Shown piece by piece: positions 50,634-62,900 of a stretch of 64,000 nt of DNA. Location of the stretch: the NCBI GenBank assembly GCA_905250125.1, contig CAJNOL010000055.1, positions 186,001-250,000 of the forward strand, read 5' to 3'. Made by a program: the position numbers and the translations under genes. The notes beneath the pieces are model-generated. The model made no database searches. It was not told the origin of the DNA and saw nothing but the letters and a program-made list of their open reading frames with translations. How positions within the stretch are numbered: the stretch's first letter is position 1; each line of letters starts with the position of its first letter. This DNA is from Rotaria sordida. Taxonomy: Eukaryota > Rotifera > Eurotatoria > Philodinida > Philodinidae.

Positions 50634-51234
50634 TGCTGACTTGTTGACCATGTTTCATACCAAGGAGAATTTCTTTGAATATTCGAGTATACATGAAGGA
50701 AGGTTCTAGCTGATTAAGATTTTCACTAAAGCCTTCTTCATTCACATTAATAATACTGACTGTTACTTGATCTTGATTGCACTGTTTGACAGCTACTGCC
50801 AATTTTTCACATATATGTTTGATTGACGTATGGACGCCTGTAATTTTTGTCCAATTTTTGGCCCATGCTTCATGGTGTTGTTTGTTGCTACAAAATATGC
50901 ATATGGCATCCAGTTTTAGCATGCTATGAGTGCTTAGTACAAGAGGTTGTCCAAGTGCACTGGAAGAGATAACAAATGATGTCTCCTTATTGTTTTCCTG
51001 GAGCTTCTCAATACATTGTTCAGTCGTGGTGCATAGGGTGACTTCATTAACGACACCGCGCAATTGTGCGAGTGTATATTGGCAATCTTCGTTTGCCATA
51101 TCAATATTGCCATCGACCCAGATGACCGAGTAATTTTTAGCCATACGTCGTCTCTGTCCCGTGATATTCAATGAGACTGTTGTATTTTGTTTGGATTTTT
51201 GTCCACCCATTTGGATGTAATATTTCCTGTTCAA
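50634..51234 (-). pseudogene. N-terminal half of the disrupted TPR-type gene
   Basis: ATG 51234-51232 opens about 200 codons (MNRKYYIQMGGQKSKQ...). The body reads like the N-terminal module I associate with bdelloid ADP-ribosyltransferase/TPR proteins: NYSVIWVDGNID, EDCQYTLAQLRGVVNEV, a VVSTHS-like VLSTHSMLKLDAICIFCSNK, HEAWAKNWTKITGVHTSI, and LEPSFMYTRIFKEILLGMKH at the end. It looks like a phospho-receiver-style alpha/beta fold. The frame then enters the inverted-repeat element and stops at 50604-50602. The middle of the ancestral protein, where a transferase core would sit, is absent from both flanks, so insertion was accompanied or followed by deletion. Domain naming is from memory. Confidence 0.7.
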
Positions 51235-51335
51235 TTAGCAACGGATTATGGTGAATGATCGATAATTGTTTGGACAGAGATTACCTGTTCTATTTATACA
51301 TTCGATGTCTAGCTATTTTCTTTTAAAGTTTTTCT

Positions 51336-51545
51336 ACGACATCAAATGTGGATGTGTTTTTTTCGTTGACACTTAAGGATAAACTCCACCTAGTTGCAAT
51401 TGAAAATATGGTTGTCAACAACAAATAGAAGCGAAAAAAAATTCAACAAGACCGTTTATTTTTATAGTTATTCTTTCCAACTTTCGTTCGCTTTTCATCT
51501 ATACAACTACTTACATGTCAATGCGTTGGATACCTTGTCATTGCT
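51336..51545. repeat. dispersed repeat, copy 1
   Basis: It begins TTTCTACGACATCAAATGTG and aligns in the same orientation with 55348-55560 (about 70 percent identity by eye). Copy 1 lies about 100 bp upstream of the ATG of the disrupted TPR-type gene, so it covers that gene's promoter region. Confidence 0.7.
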
Positions 51546-51996
51546 TTTCTCTTTCTGGCAAGAACGAAAAAAACCAACAAAGACATCGCCAGTTACGACT
51601 TTTTTTAATTTTAGTTATAATGGACATTATGACAATGTGAATGAAACAAGAAGAACAAAAAATTTTATTTTCATTGAAGCAACAAGCGAGCAACAATTTT
51701 TTCTGCCTTGTAAAATATAGTATATATCATTAATGATTGATTCAAGTATAAATAACGGTTCTCATTGTGTTTAATTTCCCAACGACATCTATTGTGCCTC
51801 ATAGATACGGAAGTAATTACGAGTTCCGTTATTCGAATTTGAAAATCATGGAAAATTGAAGCACCTATTATCAATTCAAAAATGAGTGAAGCAGTTCAAT
51901 ATGTATTTCTATATAGATGTGACAAATAAGCACGAGGTTTATTTTAATCATCATTGGAAAGATTATCACTGGATAACATTGCAAATTTGCTACCCC

Positions 51997-52268
51997 CTTA
52001 GATCTCACTTTCAATAAAATAGAGATATAGAGCATGAAATTCTGCACGTTTCTGTCTATTTATTTTGTCTGTCTGCTGAAGCCAAAAAAACCCACACCCA
52101 CACTCACATCCGATCACACTTATTCGTAATGTCCAAAGCTGATAGACTCTCTACGACTATTTAGCCTACAAAAAGTTTTGTTTAACTTCAGTAAAACACG
52201 AAATAAATAGACAGAAATGTGTAGAATTTCATGCTCTATTTTTCTATCCAATTGAAAATAAGATCTAA
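51997..52268. repeat. hairpin (foldback) element, 272 bp
   Basis: The arms of about 68 bp (51997-52064 and 52201-52268) are near-inverse: TAGAGCATGAAATTCT with TTTCTGTCTATTTATTT on the left, AAATAAATAGACAGAAA with AGAATTTCATGCTCTA on the right. Weaker pairing continues inward. There is no ORF. It is probably a miniature inverted-repeat element. Confidence 0.75.
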
Positions 52269-53297
52269 GATAGTGTTAGATTTACAATCTTATCCGATGG
52301 TATCGTTTCTGCAGAAAGTCACGCAAACTTTGACCGATTAGGTATTTCAATAATTTAAGAGCTACTTACTTGTAGTTATGAACTTTAGTCGTGCCATGTA
52401 CTACTAAACAGTTCTAAGTCAAGCTCGAATCAATATTCAAAATAAAATTAGCCATTCATTTTTTTGATGGTTCAATAGGATAGTCATTACCTGAATTAAA
52501 ATAATAAGTGAGAAAGAATTTATTATTTGCTTTTGGCTGTTGGCGTCATACGTGAATACGAAATTTTCATTTACATTCGACCTCGTATGAGACAAGTACT
52601 GCTATATTCATGCTTGTTTCAGTATGATCAATTTTGTCTTGAGAGTATGTGAGTGAGACTAGTAGAATGAATATAACATCACTGACAATTTTGCTAAAAT
52701 GATTTTTGATTTATTTTATATTTCTTCGAAATATGTATTTAATAAAAAGAAATTCTGTTTTCTTATGGTATTCTAACTACTCTCCTTGCATTAATTTCTA
52801 CAATTCATAAAGAAATAGTATTCAAATTATGCTTCTTCACATTTGAGATTCACAGAATTTAAACGTGTGTCACACTAACAACGAGAAAAACCTGCCCTAT
52901 GCATACATTCATCACTAGAATTATGTTTATAAATATATTTCGATACAAAACATATTAGGAAACATCTGTTTTGCATGCATGTGAAAGAGTCACCTATATT
53001 TGCATACAACTGACAAATAATGGAATGTATCGCCGGTATTTTTTTTCAACTAAAATCGACAGAGATATTGAAGATACGAATACTGTTTTTCTTAATTCAA
53101 AAGTAATAAAAACAAACCAACATCATTATAATACATGTCTTTGCGTAAACACTGAAGTTTGTTCCGCAAACAAAAAAAATCGATCGTAACGTTGATTTCA
53201 TGATTCTGTTTGATTTCTTTTAAAAATGCATCTATGATAAACAAGAATGGTCAATAAGAAAAAGTATATTAATAACTAACGAGCCAATGAAACAAAA

Positions 53298-53420
53298 ATG
53301 CATACTAAGGCAGTTGTATTATTGCTGTCATTGATGTTTTTCTTCTTTCATTTGTGTCTGCGCAGTGAGTGCAAATGTGAAGGTAGAATATGTAAACAGA
53401 GGATTACTGAAAAAAAGTAA
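53298..53420 (+). CDS. possible 40-residue secreted cysteine-containing peptide or first exon
   Basis: ATG 53298 opens 40 codons ending at TAA 53418-53420. The first 22 residues form a classic signal peptide (MHTKAVVLLLSLMFFFF then HLCLR), followed by SECKCEGRICKQRITEKK with three cysteines and basic residues. A perfect donor (A/GTGAGTGC) lies at the end of the signal peptide, so this may instead be a first coding exon whose partners I could not find. Codon use is not strongly host-like. Chance cannot be excluded for an ORF this short. Confidence 0.3.
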   Translation: MHTKAVVLLLSLMFFFFHLCLRSECKCEGRICKQRITEKK

Positions 53421-56400
53421 TATTGTATTTTTCTTCCTTGGTCACTTTCTTTCGATGTGTTAACATCTTATCGAGAGCTTTTTGCCAATATCTGTCTATG
53501 TTCTTCTGTCGTGTTAACGAGTTTGAATCAATTACAATGCATTGAAAATCAATTCATTGTTGTTCATTACATTGCATTCATTTCGTTCCACTCTATGATC
53601 ACTGAATCACAAGTATCTAATATCGCGAAAATCTATAGACTAAGTATGATTAACATCATATAGAAAATATCATGAAACTCGAACGAATGTTCAAGCATTG
53701 ATTTTCTCTAGGGCATTTCCTATTTTTTTGCTGTAACAAGAACATTTAAAAATTTATCATAATGTGAACAGAAGCTTTTCCGTAAGTTTTCTTAGTTTGC
53801 AAAAATGTATACATTGAAAAATGAAGACAATGATGGTGAAGAACATATTGATAAGAAATGAAAGAAAGATATTACCGAAACTTGAATTTGGAATAAAAAA
53901 GTTTAAAAGCATAGACTTCATGTTTCTATATGCGTATGCTCCTACTCGGCTACGTCAATAGAGTCGAACCCGAAAAGGAATTCATTGGCGATCTGTATCT
54001 CCTAGTTGGTTATGGTGACCTAAAAAAAGAAGCCGACGATTATTCAGAAACATACAGAAAGAAAGTTAGTGAATAACATAGTATTCAGCTTTTCTCTTTA
54101 AGATTCGAAGGCAATAAGATATCAGCATGGGATGCTATGCCAAAAATTTTCATCATAATCAACAATGGTAACACAGAGAGTATTGATAGATGAACTGTGT
54201 CATCGTTTCTAAGCAAAGAACTCGAAATACTACAATATGTCATGAAAAAATATTTAGAAATAAGAAGAATATCCTCTACTAACCTTAGTGAAACTATCAC
54301 ATAATATCATTTTTTAAATGAGACATGAATGCTGTCTTTTAACAAGAAGATCTTCATGTACTATTGGAGTCTTTGAAGTTCTACAAACAACTCTAGACAA
54401 GGAGACGATCGAGAAGACTACATATACGGTAAAATCAATTTACAAGACAGATAACTATGAAACATTTGTAAAAGTCATAATTTATCGACATTAAATACCA
54501 TTTTGCATGATAAGGTCATTGACGAGAACATTTAACATAGTGTGAACAACACGATGTTTTCACGACTGCTGATTCTTAACTTAGGTTTTTTACAGCTGAA
54601 TGTCAAAAAGAAAAAGTCAACGCTTACGCTTTTAAAATAGAAAGAAAAGATAGATATCAATGATAACACAATCATTAGAGCAATATTGATTGATAGAGAA
54701 TGACGAGAGTTAGAACAAATATTTTCAGCAGTATCACATATCCACGACATCGGCGACCCAGCAGATGCAAAACGATATAGACGATAAACAATGGTACTTA
54801 TCAACGATAGATAGTTTCGCATATCTCACATCTCACTAGGTATATCCTACATTCCTCAATTCCTGGATATATAATACCTTTTACTGATGTGAACAGAAGA
54901 GCAATACTTCTGAGCTTCAAACAGTTGTTTTTGAATAAGAAAAGAGAATAAAGAACTCTCTCTTATAATGTTTGAAGTATAGAAAAACCTTTGTTCTAAT
55001 AACGAACATTTAGTTTCATTATAAGATTACACGTACAACGCAGCGGGAGCAAAATCTTAGTATTCAACGAAAATTGATATTTGATGGGAAGAAAGAGTTA
55101 AACAGTATCAAATATTGCTTGTTAACAAAGAAACGTTACAGTAGCTTAAATCTTTTAGCTGTAAAGAGTAATACTTGGTAGAAGAAAGATCACAGCTAGA
55201 TAGTATTCAATTTGTTTAAGTAAGATTTATATGTTGAAAAGTTTGAAGGCCAGTTACACTGACTGAAATTTGCGTGTGAGTGAAGAAAAGATGGAAAGAG
55301 AAACTCGATACCCTACAGTCGCTGCCTTTTGCTTTTCTCTTGATTTTTCTACGACATCAAATGTGGTGTGTTTTTTCTTGTTGACTCTCAACGGCAAACT
55401 TCACTGAGTTTCAATTGAAGAATAAGATTGTGAATAACAAATGAAAGAGAAAAAACTCAACAACGTCATTTATTCTATTAATATTTCAATTTTAGTTTAC
55501 CTTTCAGTTGTACAATGACTTGAGTATTACTACGTTGAATATCTCGTTTCATACATTGTGGAGTTTTCTTTGATTCTCTCGAAGCAAATTTTTTTCTCAT
55601 TCATCAAGATTAATTAGAATTGTTTATTTTTGACCTACAACTCATTTGTTTCAAACACAATCAGGTGAATTTGAGTGACTCTACAGTGACAATGAAACTC
55701 CAAATAAACGAAATAACCTATTTTTAGTAATAAGAACGCTTCTAAATATAATATTGAACTATTTATTATTAGATACACTCACAGAGTTAGTAGTAATGGC
55801 CTATATTATCGATTCTTCTAGACAACAAAGTATAGGCAACAAAATAAAATAGAATTTATTTTTACTTCGAGTCCAGCCAGTCATTCAAGAATCTACTGAA
55901 ACATCAATGACTCCAATTAGGTTGTGCACGTAATCCTTTGTCATCTGTGCACAATGATCCGCTGAGCCATAAGATAATGATGCGAAAATGCGTATATAAG
56001 ATCGTTCAAGCAGAATGTCTGCATGATGAAAAAATATTTCTGCAATATACAATGCTGATTTTTCTTCAATTGTTCAGATAGTGAACGGAAAAATCAGTTA
56101 AATAGTGATATATCGTAATAGATGACTGTGGTCAAAATCATTATCATATTCTTTTTTTCATAAGATTTTGAGTGTTTGATAGAGGAATAGAAACCATTTG
56201 ATTGCAATTTAGAATAGTTGTACAAATTCAGAGGGCAGATAATGTTAGAGCATACTTTAGTTGACTGACACACAACAAACTCAACGCATACATTTCAAGA
56301 GTGTTTAAAATATTTATGATGGCAGAAAGAAAGAGTATCTAATGTACATATCGCTAAAATTTTTGATTAGATAAGGGATATTGATGTATCTTTATCATTT

Positions 56401-58443
56401 CGAAGTAATTGACGAACATAATGAAGCAGCAAATGCATTTGCATGTTCTGCATCATAGATCTGAAAGTCAAGGTTCAATTGTCTTCTATATCGTAGTTAT
56501 TTGTTTAAAATCATTAGGAAGTGATTTCTAATTGATCTTCGGCGGTTTGATTATAATACTTCTGATAATCGTTTTGGACAACACTTATGTTTTTGTAGGG
56601 CTTGGTGGAAAGACGAAAATAGTTTTATCACATTACAATGAAGTTTGTCATTGTTTGTTTACATTACGATAATCTATTAAGAACAATATCTATAATTTAT
56701 CATCCATTAATAGATCTTGTTTGTCGAGATTTAAGATGTGTTGTTGAAATTATTTGAAAGCATTTAATCATAAGACAGAGTTTTTAATTCGACGCTCATT
56801 TGTAGAATATGTAATTGAGTGATAATCTTCAATAGAACAATTAGCCGATAGACAATTAAATTCAAACAATCAAGAATATTTTCCTGAACCTTATTGAAAT
56901 GAGAAAAATTCAATAAATTATTCTTATCAAGTAATATTAGTAGTGAACCCATGACAACATATATGTATCCGAGTCAACATTGACTGATCAATTGATGATA
57001 AATGATTTTGACGATTATAGAGTTAATAGCTGATGTGCATCAATGCTTCACAATTCTTCAAATAAATATTAATTGTTAAAAAGATTCTCTGATGATTTTT
57101 TTCGACAATGAATAATGCCCATAAAAAAATCATCTATTTTTCAATGCCTATATGATTAAAGACGAGTATCTCACGACAAAATAAAAAATAGTATCATTTG
57201 AAAATTTTACCAGTTTATTAATTTGTATTTTTATTTTGAAAGAAAATAATATTTTCTAATTTCTCGTAATTTTCAACTATAATAATATGCCCAGAAAGAT
57301 GATGAACAATTATTTCTATATATCTCACTCGTATTACCTTGCTTTTATTCTCATCATAAGTCGTTGTGCTGATTAATCATTGTCTGTTCCACGAAACACA
57401 CAATGCCATGATTGTTTATCTGGATAATACAATATTGTTTCTTTAATATATTTGATAATCTTCATAATAATATAATTACCATTCATTATGATAATGCTTC
57501 GGATTCTCTGTTCTGCATCCCAAACAACTACCCGTTGCTATTATATAGAAATATTAAAGTGATTTTTAGAGAATTAATAACATCCAAGTGTTAATATATA
57601 TATATATATATATGTATATTTAGTATTTCTTGGTTGAAATTAGCATACAGGAAAATGAGTCATTTGTTAAGTATGAATTAAATTCAAACTTTATTCTGAA
57701 AGGAATCTTGAAAAGATTTTTCTATACTTGGTATCTAATATATCTGTTCTGGATTGTTTTCATAAATAAATTTATAATGTACTTTTATCTTAGTAATTAG
57801 TACTGTGATATTATGCGCGTTACAGTCAAGAATGTATTTATTGATATTTAAAATATATCACATTTGTATTCTTCATTGAAGAATCATTTTCGTCAATGTT
57901 TTTCTATTTTTTTTACTTTTTATTTTATTTTTAACATGATTATTATACCGATAAATAATTTGACTAATATAGAAGGAAATTTACATTCTTGTATTGTTTT
58001 GCTACTTGGTGACTAAGTATTCATTGCCAATCGCAGAAAAATCGCAGCTAAACAATGCATTCTATCCTCCTTATTCGGTTTCTTTTCCGCTAGAAAGAAC
58101 AGCCAAAAATCTTTTATCCTTGATGCCTATGTCTTTTCCTTTCTCTTCCGTTCGGTCGTTTCCTCTGCATTTGACATGCAATACAAAGCGGAGATGGAGA
58201 CCACACGATGTCATTCAAAGTATAGGAGGAAGCAAAAAAAAGAAAAAAAATACAAGATCCTCTTTTTTTTCCTTTCTTGTTTCTCCTTATATTTCCTTTT
58301 ATCAATGATGCTGGTGTTCATATAACATCAACGTATTTTTCACTATACTCTGCAATCAACATTTCAAGGTTATAAAATGCAAATCGCTCTCTAATTCTTC
58401 ATAAATAAATTTTGAATCTCGATTTCGCTCAAAGAAAAAAAAA
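53421..58443. other. non-genic stretch
   Basis: About 5 kb without a supported gene. A 46-codon frame at 53936-54076 (plus; MLLLGYVNRVEPEKEF and on) and a minus-strand frame at 54532-54822 with a membrane-like segment have some coding character but no recognisable family or exon partners. Repeat copy 2 lies at 55348-55560, and a (TA)n tract is near 57593-57612. Confidence 0.4.
55348..55560. repeat. dispersed repeat, copy 2
   Basis: It is in direct orientation relative to 51336-51545 and shares TTTCTACGACATCAAATGTG, the TTCAATTGAA block and the AACAAATGAAAG-like block. No copy of the disrupted gene follows it, so only the upstream portion was duplicated or survived. Confidence 0.7.
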
Positions 58444-59247
58444 ATGCACTATATTTTTATATTCCTTTTATTAATCTTTTTTATATGTTTCACTCAATCG
58501 CAAAAATTTGCAGGTTAGTCTGTACAACAAAAAAAGAAATGATTTATTATAAATAGATATATAATTATGTATCTTTTTTTCTTTTTGCATTTAGAGGAAA
58601 GTCCTTATATAGGTATTCGTTTAATGGATCTTAAACTAAATGCAGTTTGTTATTGTTTTATTTTTTGTTTTTATTTTTTGCTGTTATTTTATACTTCTTA
58701 GTGGAAACCTGATATGACAAATAAAATAGAAAAAGTACTCGATTCTGAATTGAAATATACTGATGAGAAAAAAGGTATTGCATGTAAATCAATGTAAGTA
58801 ATATATATTATTGAAATTTTATTTTCATTTTATTACTTTAGTTATTTTGAACAAGAAAAAAACTATCCAAAACAAGATGGACGTTTTCTTGATTTGAGTA
58901 TTCAAGGTATATGCATTGATGATGACGATAAAAATCATCATATCGATAAAGATTTAATAACTAGTAAGCATTCAAAAAAAAAAATAATAATAATAATAAT
59001 AAAAGATAATTAGATTTATATTATTTAATATATTATATTTTTATAATTCATAGAAGCTATAATACGACGAAAAGATGAAGTTAATGCAGCGATTGGTGCA
59101 CTTGTTTTTCGTATCGGTAATGTAAAATTATATGAACGTAATCGAAATAAACTTAATCTAATTATTATACCTGTATCAATTGGATTTGTTGTATTCTTAT
59201 TTGTTCTCACATTTTTCTTACGTCGGATGAGGTTTGTTAAATTATTT

Positions 59248-59278
<31 letters not shown>

Positions 59279-59974
59279 TATTATATTTGTTTTAAAATAA
59301 CATCTAGAGCTAAACAAAAACGTAATCATATTATATCAGAATTACAGAAGAAAAAAGAAATAAGTGCAAAAAAAGTTCAAACAATAGCTAATATTGATCC
59401 GCATGCAAATGATAAACAACGTTTATTACAACTTGATCCAACTGTTGTTGGTAATGTATCAGATACAATGGGTAGTCCAAAAGAATTTACTATAGAACAA
59501 TATTCACCTGTAATTCGTGGCAATGCAATAAATACTAGTGATAATCGTTTTCATAATCGTGATTATCAAGGAACATCATCATCACCATCAGTAATACCTT
59601 CAAAAGAAAATCGTACAACATATTTAAATCGTGATGATGAAACACAATTTCAAACACAACGAACATTAAAATCTAGTCGTGAACGTATGCATGTACCATA
59701 TGAAAATGAATCACATTTTCCACCAACTAATTCACAATATCGTTATGAACCACAACATTCGAATATGGTTTCTATGCGTGAACAACATCCACGTGTTGTT
59801 GTTCGATCAATACGAGATGATGGAAACTATTCAACATATCATCAACAACCATATGAAGAATCATCACAAAAATTTGTATCTATACCAGTACAAATTGAAC
59901 ATAGTGGTTCTTACCAACGATTTGTTGCACCTCCTTATCATTCTGATCCTTATTATCCACATACTAATACATAA
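58444..59974 (+). CDS. type I single-pass membrane protein, family unknown
   Basis: Six exons: 58444-58513, 58595-58644, 58702-58793, 58842-58963, 59054-59231, 59308-59974. They total 1179 nt, 392 residues, and all phases agree. Residues 1-20 are a signal peptide (MHYIFIFLLLIFFICFTQSQ). The ectodomain (about 21-144) has only two cysteines (GIACKS and QGICID) and alternates beta- and helix-like stretches, perhaps SEA-like in size, though I would not assign it. A transmembrane helix follows (LNLIIIPVSIGFVVFLFVL, about 146-168) with a basic stop-transfer (RRMRAKQKR). The cytoplasmic tail (about 172-392) is long, polar and tyrosine-rich toward the end (YQRFVAPPYHSDPYYPH), as in signalling or adhesion receptors that bind SH2 or PDZ adaptors. 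AATAAA is at 60093-60098, about 120 nt after the stop. Confidence 0.88.
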
Positions 59975-62900
59975 ACATATAGATTTTAATATTAACTTTA
60001 AAAGAAATTTTTAGATAGATTTTTATATGTATTCATTATACTAAAAACATATGCAACTAACTACCCTTCCAGCACTAATATTTTAATTAGAAAATAAAAT
60101 TTTTTCTTCTAATACTTTGTGTTTAAATGCCTGACACAAGTCAAGCTAAATTTACAGTCTAAATGGTTTCCTTTTTTTTGCTTCCATTTATTAGTTTTCA
60201 GTCATGTATATAAACCATTTGATGTATTCCTAAAAGTTTGAAATTTGAGAAATGTCATCAAACTAAATGAATAGTAAAGAGTATATTTATTTATAAATCA
60301 ACAGGTAATTAAGTCATTGACATCCGGTAATCCATCTAATTGTATTTAACATTTGAAATCATTTGAGATTATAAGACTAAATAATTTTATTAATGCATGA
60401 TTAAAGATAAATAGTATTATAGTTGAAGAATTTATTTGTCAATAAAAAGTGATATATAATTTAAAATGAACATTATGATTTATATTTTATTTTTGTCAAA
60501 TAATAATACTAATAATTCTCTAGTCATTCTATAGACAAAACTATGAATTTTGATATTATTATGACTATAAATTTGTAGAAATGATTATGATGTGTAATGT
60601 TTTTCTTTGAAAATCGAAAACACTCTTTTAGGATATTTTTAATCATAAAAGCACAGTACATGTTCAGTAAGTTGATTGATAAATCTTTTGCAATCAATAT
60701 ATCAAGAAATATGAGTATATATATGGTTTCGTTCAAGTGATTTCCCAAGACTCATAGTGACGAACAAATATATAAACAATTATTTTATTTAAAGTTTATT
60801 ATAATTAATTTGATTTCTGATAATTTTAAAAGTATTCTTAAGGGAAATTGTTTCAAATTTGTCTACTGTTGAAAGGAAATCTATCTTTAGTATTCTGCTG
60901 AACCATTGTATATAATGATAAATTCAAACGACTTCGCATATGAAAGAAGTTGTCTGATGAAATCTCTAAGATATTTTTCAGAATTATATCACAAACAGGT
61001 CTTTTTTATTTAACAACGAAGCAATAGTATGGAATGACATACGTACAAATAGCAATACTTTCGCGCGGACCAATGTTTTTATACGACTACTATCCTATAT
61101 TCTATAGTTATGTTTGGTAATAGACAACATTTTGCATAATAGAAATAAAAGGTTATTTATAACAACTTTACTATTCATTTATTTAATATGATTAATGTCG
61201 ACGTTTCTCTATTTCACATATTATTGTCAAGACAAAAGTTGAAATTCCAATTTAGAGGGAAAAGTTGAGAATATATGATAGAGAAAAAAAGAAGAACTAT
61301 TGATTTTCTTTCTTTCTTTCTTTCTTTCCAGTGGAAAGATACATAAACATTACTAACATATGTGTTAACAGTTAAATATGCGCATATTTAACTGTCAACA
61401 CATATGTTAGTGATGTTTATTTGTAGCAGATAATCTAACATCAATGAATTCTATCTTCAAATCGATAGTTTTTTTAGTGTTCTTGCAATAGCTGTTCTAT
61501 CTTAGCTTTGGTATAAAGTTCTTATTGCAAACAAGAGTGTGTCCTAAAATATTGAATAGACCGAGATTTTGCAAAAACGCGTATAAACACTCGAAAGTAG
61601 TCTTTTGTGAACGTTTAATTGCCTATGGAAAATTGGGTTGCGTTCGTGTAAACATCAAAAAATCCAAGCTTTGAGCGTGAACACGTACAAAGTTTTTTTT
61701 TTTATCGAATGTATATAGGTGTGTAAATGTTCAAAAAGTGTATTCACGCTCATTCTATTTCACACACGTATCAATCACACGAAAGTCTAAATTTAACAGC
61801 GTATTTACTGTCATGATTGGAACGATCATTGATAATTATGTTATCGCTTGAAAAATAAATGTTTTGATCGTTTTTTCATACAAATATTTTTGTCTTTTTT
61901 TATATTCAAAATTTGAGCTTTTAACGGTCAAAGTCAGATAATTACGAGCGTATTAAAAATGCTCATATTGAACTCTCAAGTTTTCATACTTTTATATAGT
62001 TTTCAACTAACTTTAGTTTCTAGGCACGTGTTTACATGTACGAAATGATATTTTTATTACATTTAAGTGTAAATAAAAAGAGTCTATTACTTAACTATTT
62101 GTTGTTGTATGCTTAGGTGAAATCTTTGGTTTTTTAAACAAGAGGTATACATTAATGAATTTGTATCCCATACTTGCCTCTTTTTCATTCAGATTTTAAT
62201 GATAGCATGAATATGTGTATGACATGCAATTAAATAATTCAAGCTATAAAAATACCGATGTTGAAAAGACAATTAAATATTTAAACTAAGGGAAAGTTTA
62301 ATTTTGACTTCGGCTAACACTTATGCATAAGCTTGAAGTAAAAAAACTGAAGATCACAGTAGAAAATCAATCGATTCTATATTTGAGAGTATATTATTTT
62401 AAAACATTATTTTTTTTAGTTTTAAGCGTGAATAAAGTACTGAATCATTTACCCATCTTGTTGCCTTTATATCGACATAATAAAACAATTTTAGTTCAGC
62501 AGAACTATATAAATCGATTACTTGGTCTTGAGGAGCTTAGTTACGTTTGAAAAAAAATTTAGGAGAAAATAAAAGGCAAAATGAGCGATTTCTCCATTAT
62601 GTGCATACAAATTCTTCACTATATCAGTTATTCATTTTTGTATTCCTCTAAGAATAAATGATATGAAAAATAAGTAGACTATTATTGTTTGTCTTGTAGT
62701 CTTATTTGTTTTAATATTGTCGATTTATATAAGTACTAAAAATTGTAAAGCAAAATTGTACATACTTAAGCTATCGATCATAGTCAATACTGATTCACAT
62801 GACTTTATTCTTTCTGTCTACTGTATATTTTATTCCTTTCCCAATTATTTGCCTTCTCTACTACTATATACATGAAAGTTTTTCTCATACACAACTATTC

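Larger units (their letters stand above)
51235..53297. other. non-genic stretch with repeats
   Basis: Apart from the repeat copies listed separately (51336-51545 and 51997-52268), the sequence is ordinary AT-rich spacer with short random frames. Confidence 0.45.

Noticed and set aside
54532..54822. 96-codon minus-strand frame with one hydrophobic segment
   Set aside because: A possible donor follows TTTAAAAGC, but no acceptor or second exon gives a sensible protein. Left as unsupported.
59679..60014. 111-codon plus-strand frame
   Set aside because: Shadow of the last exon of the type I membrane protein (His/Asn-rich frame-shifted reading).
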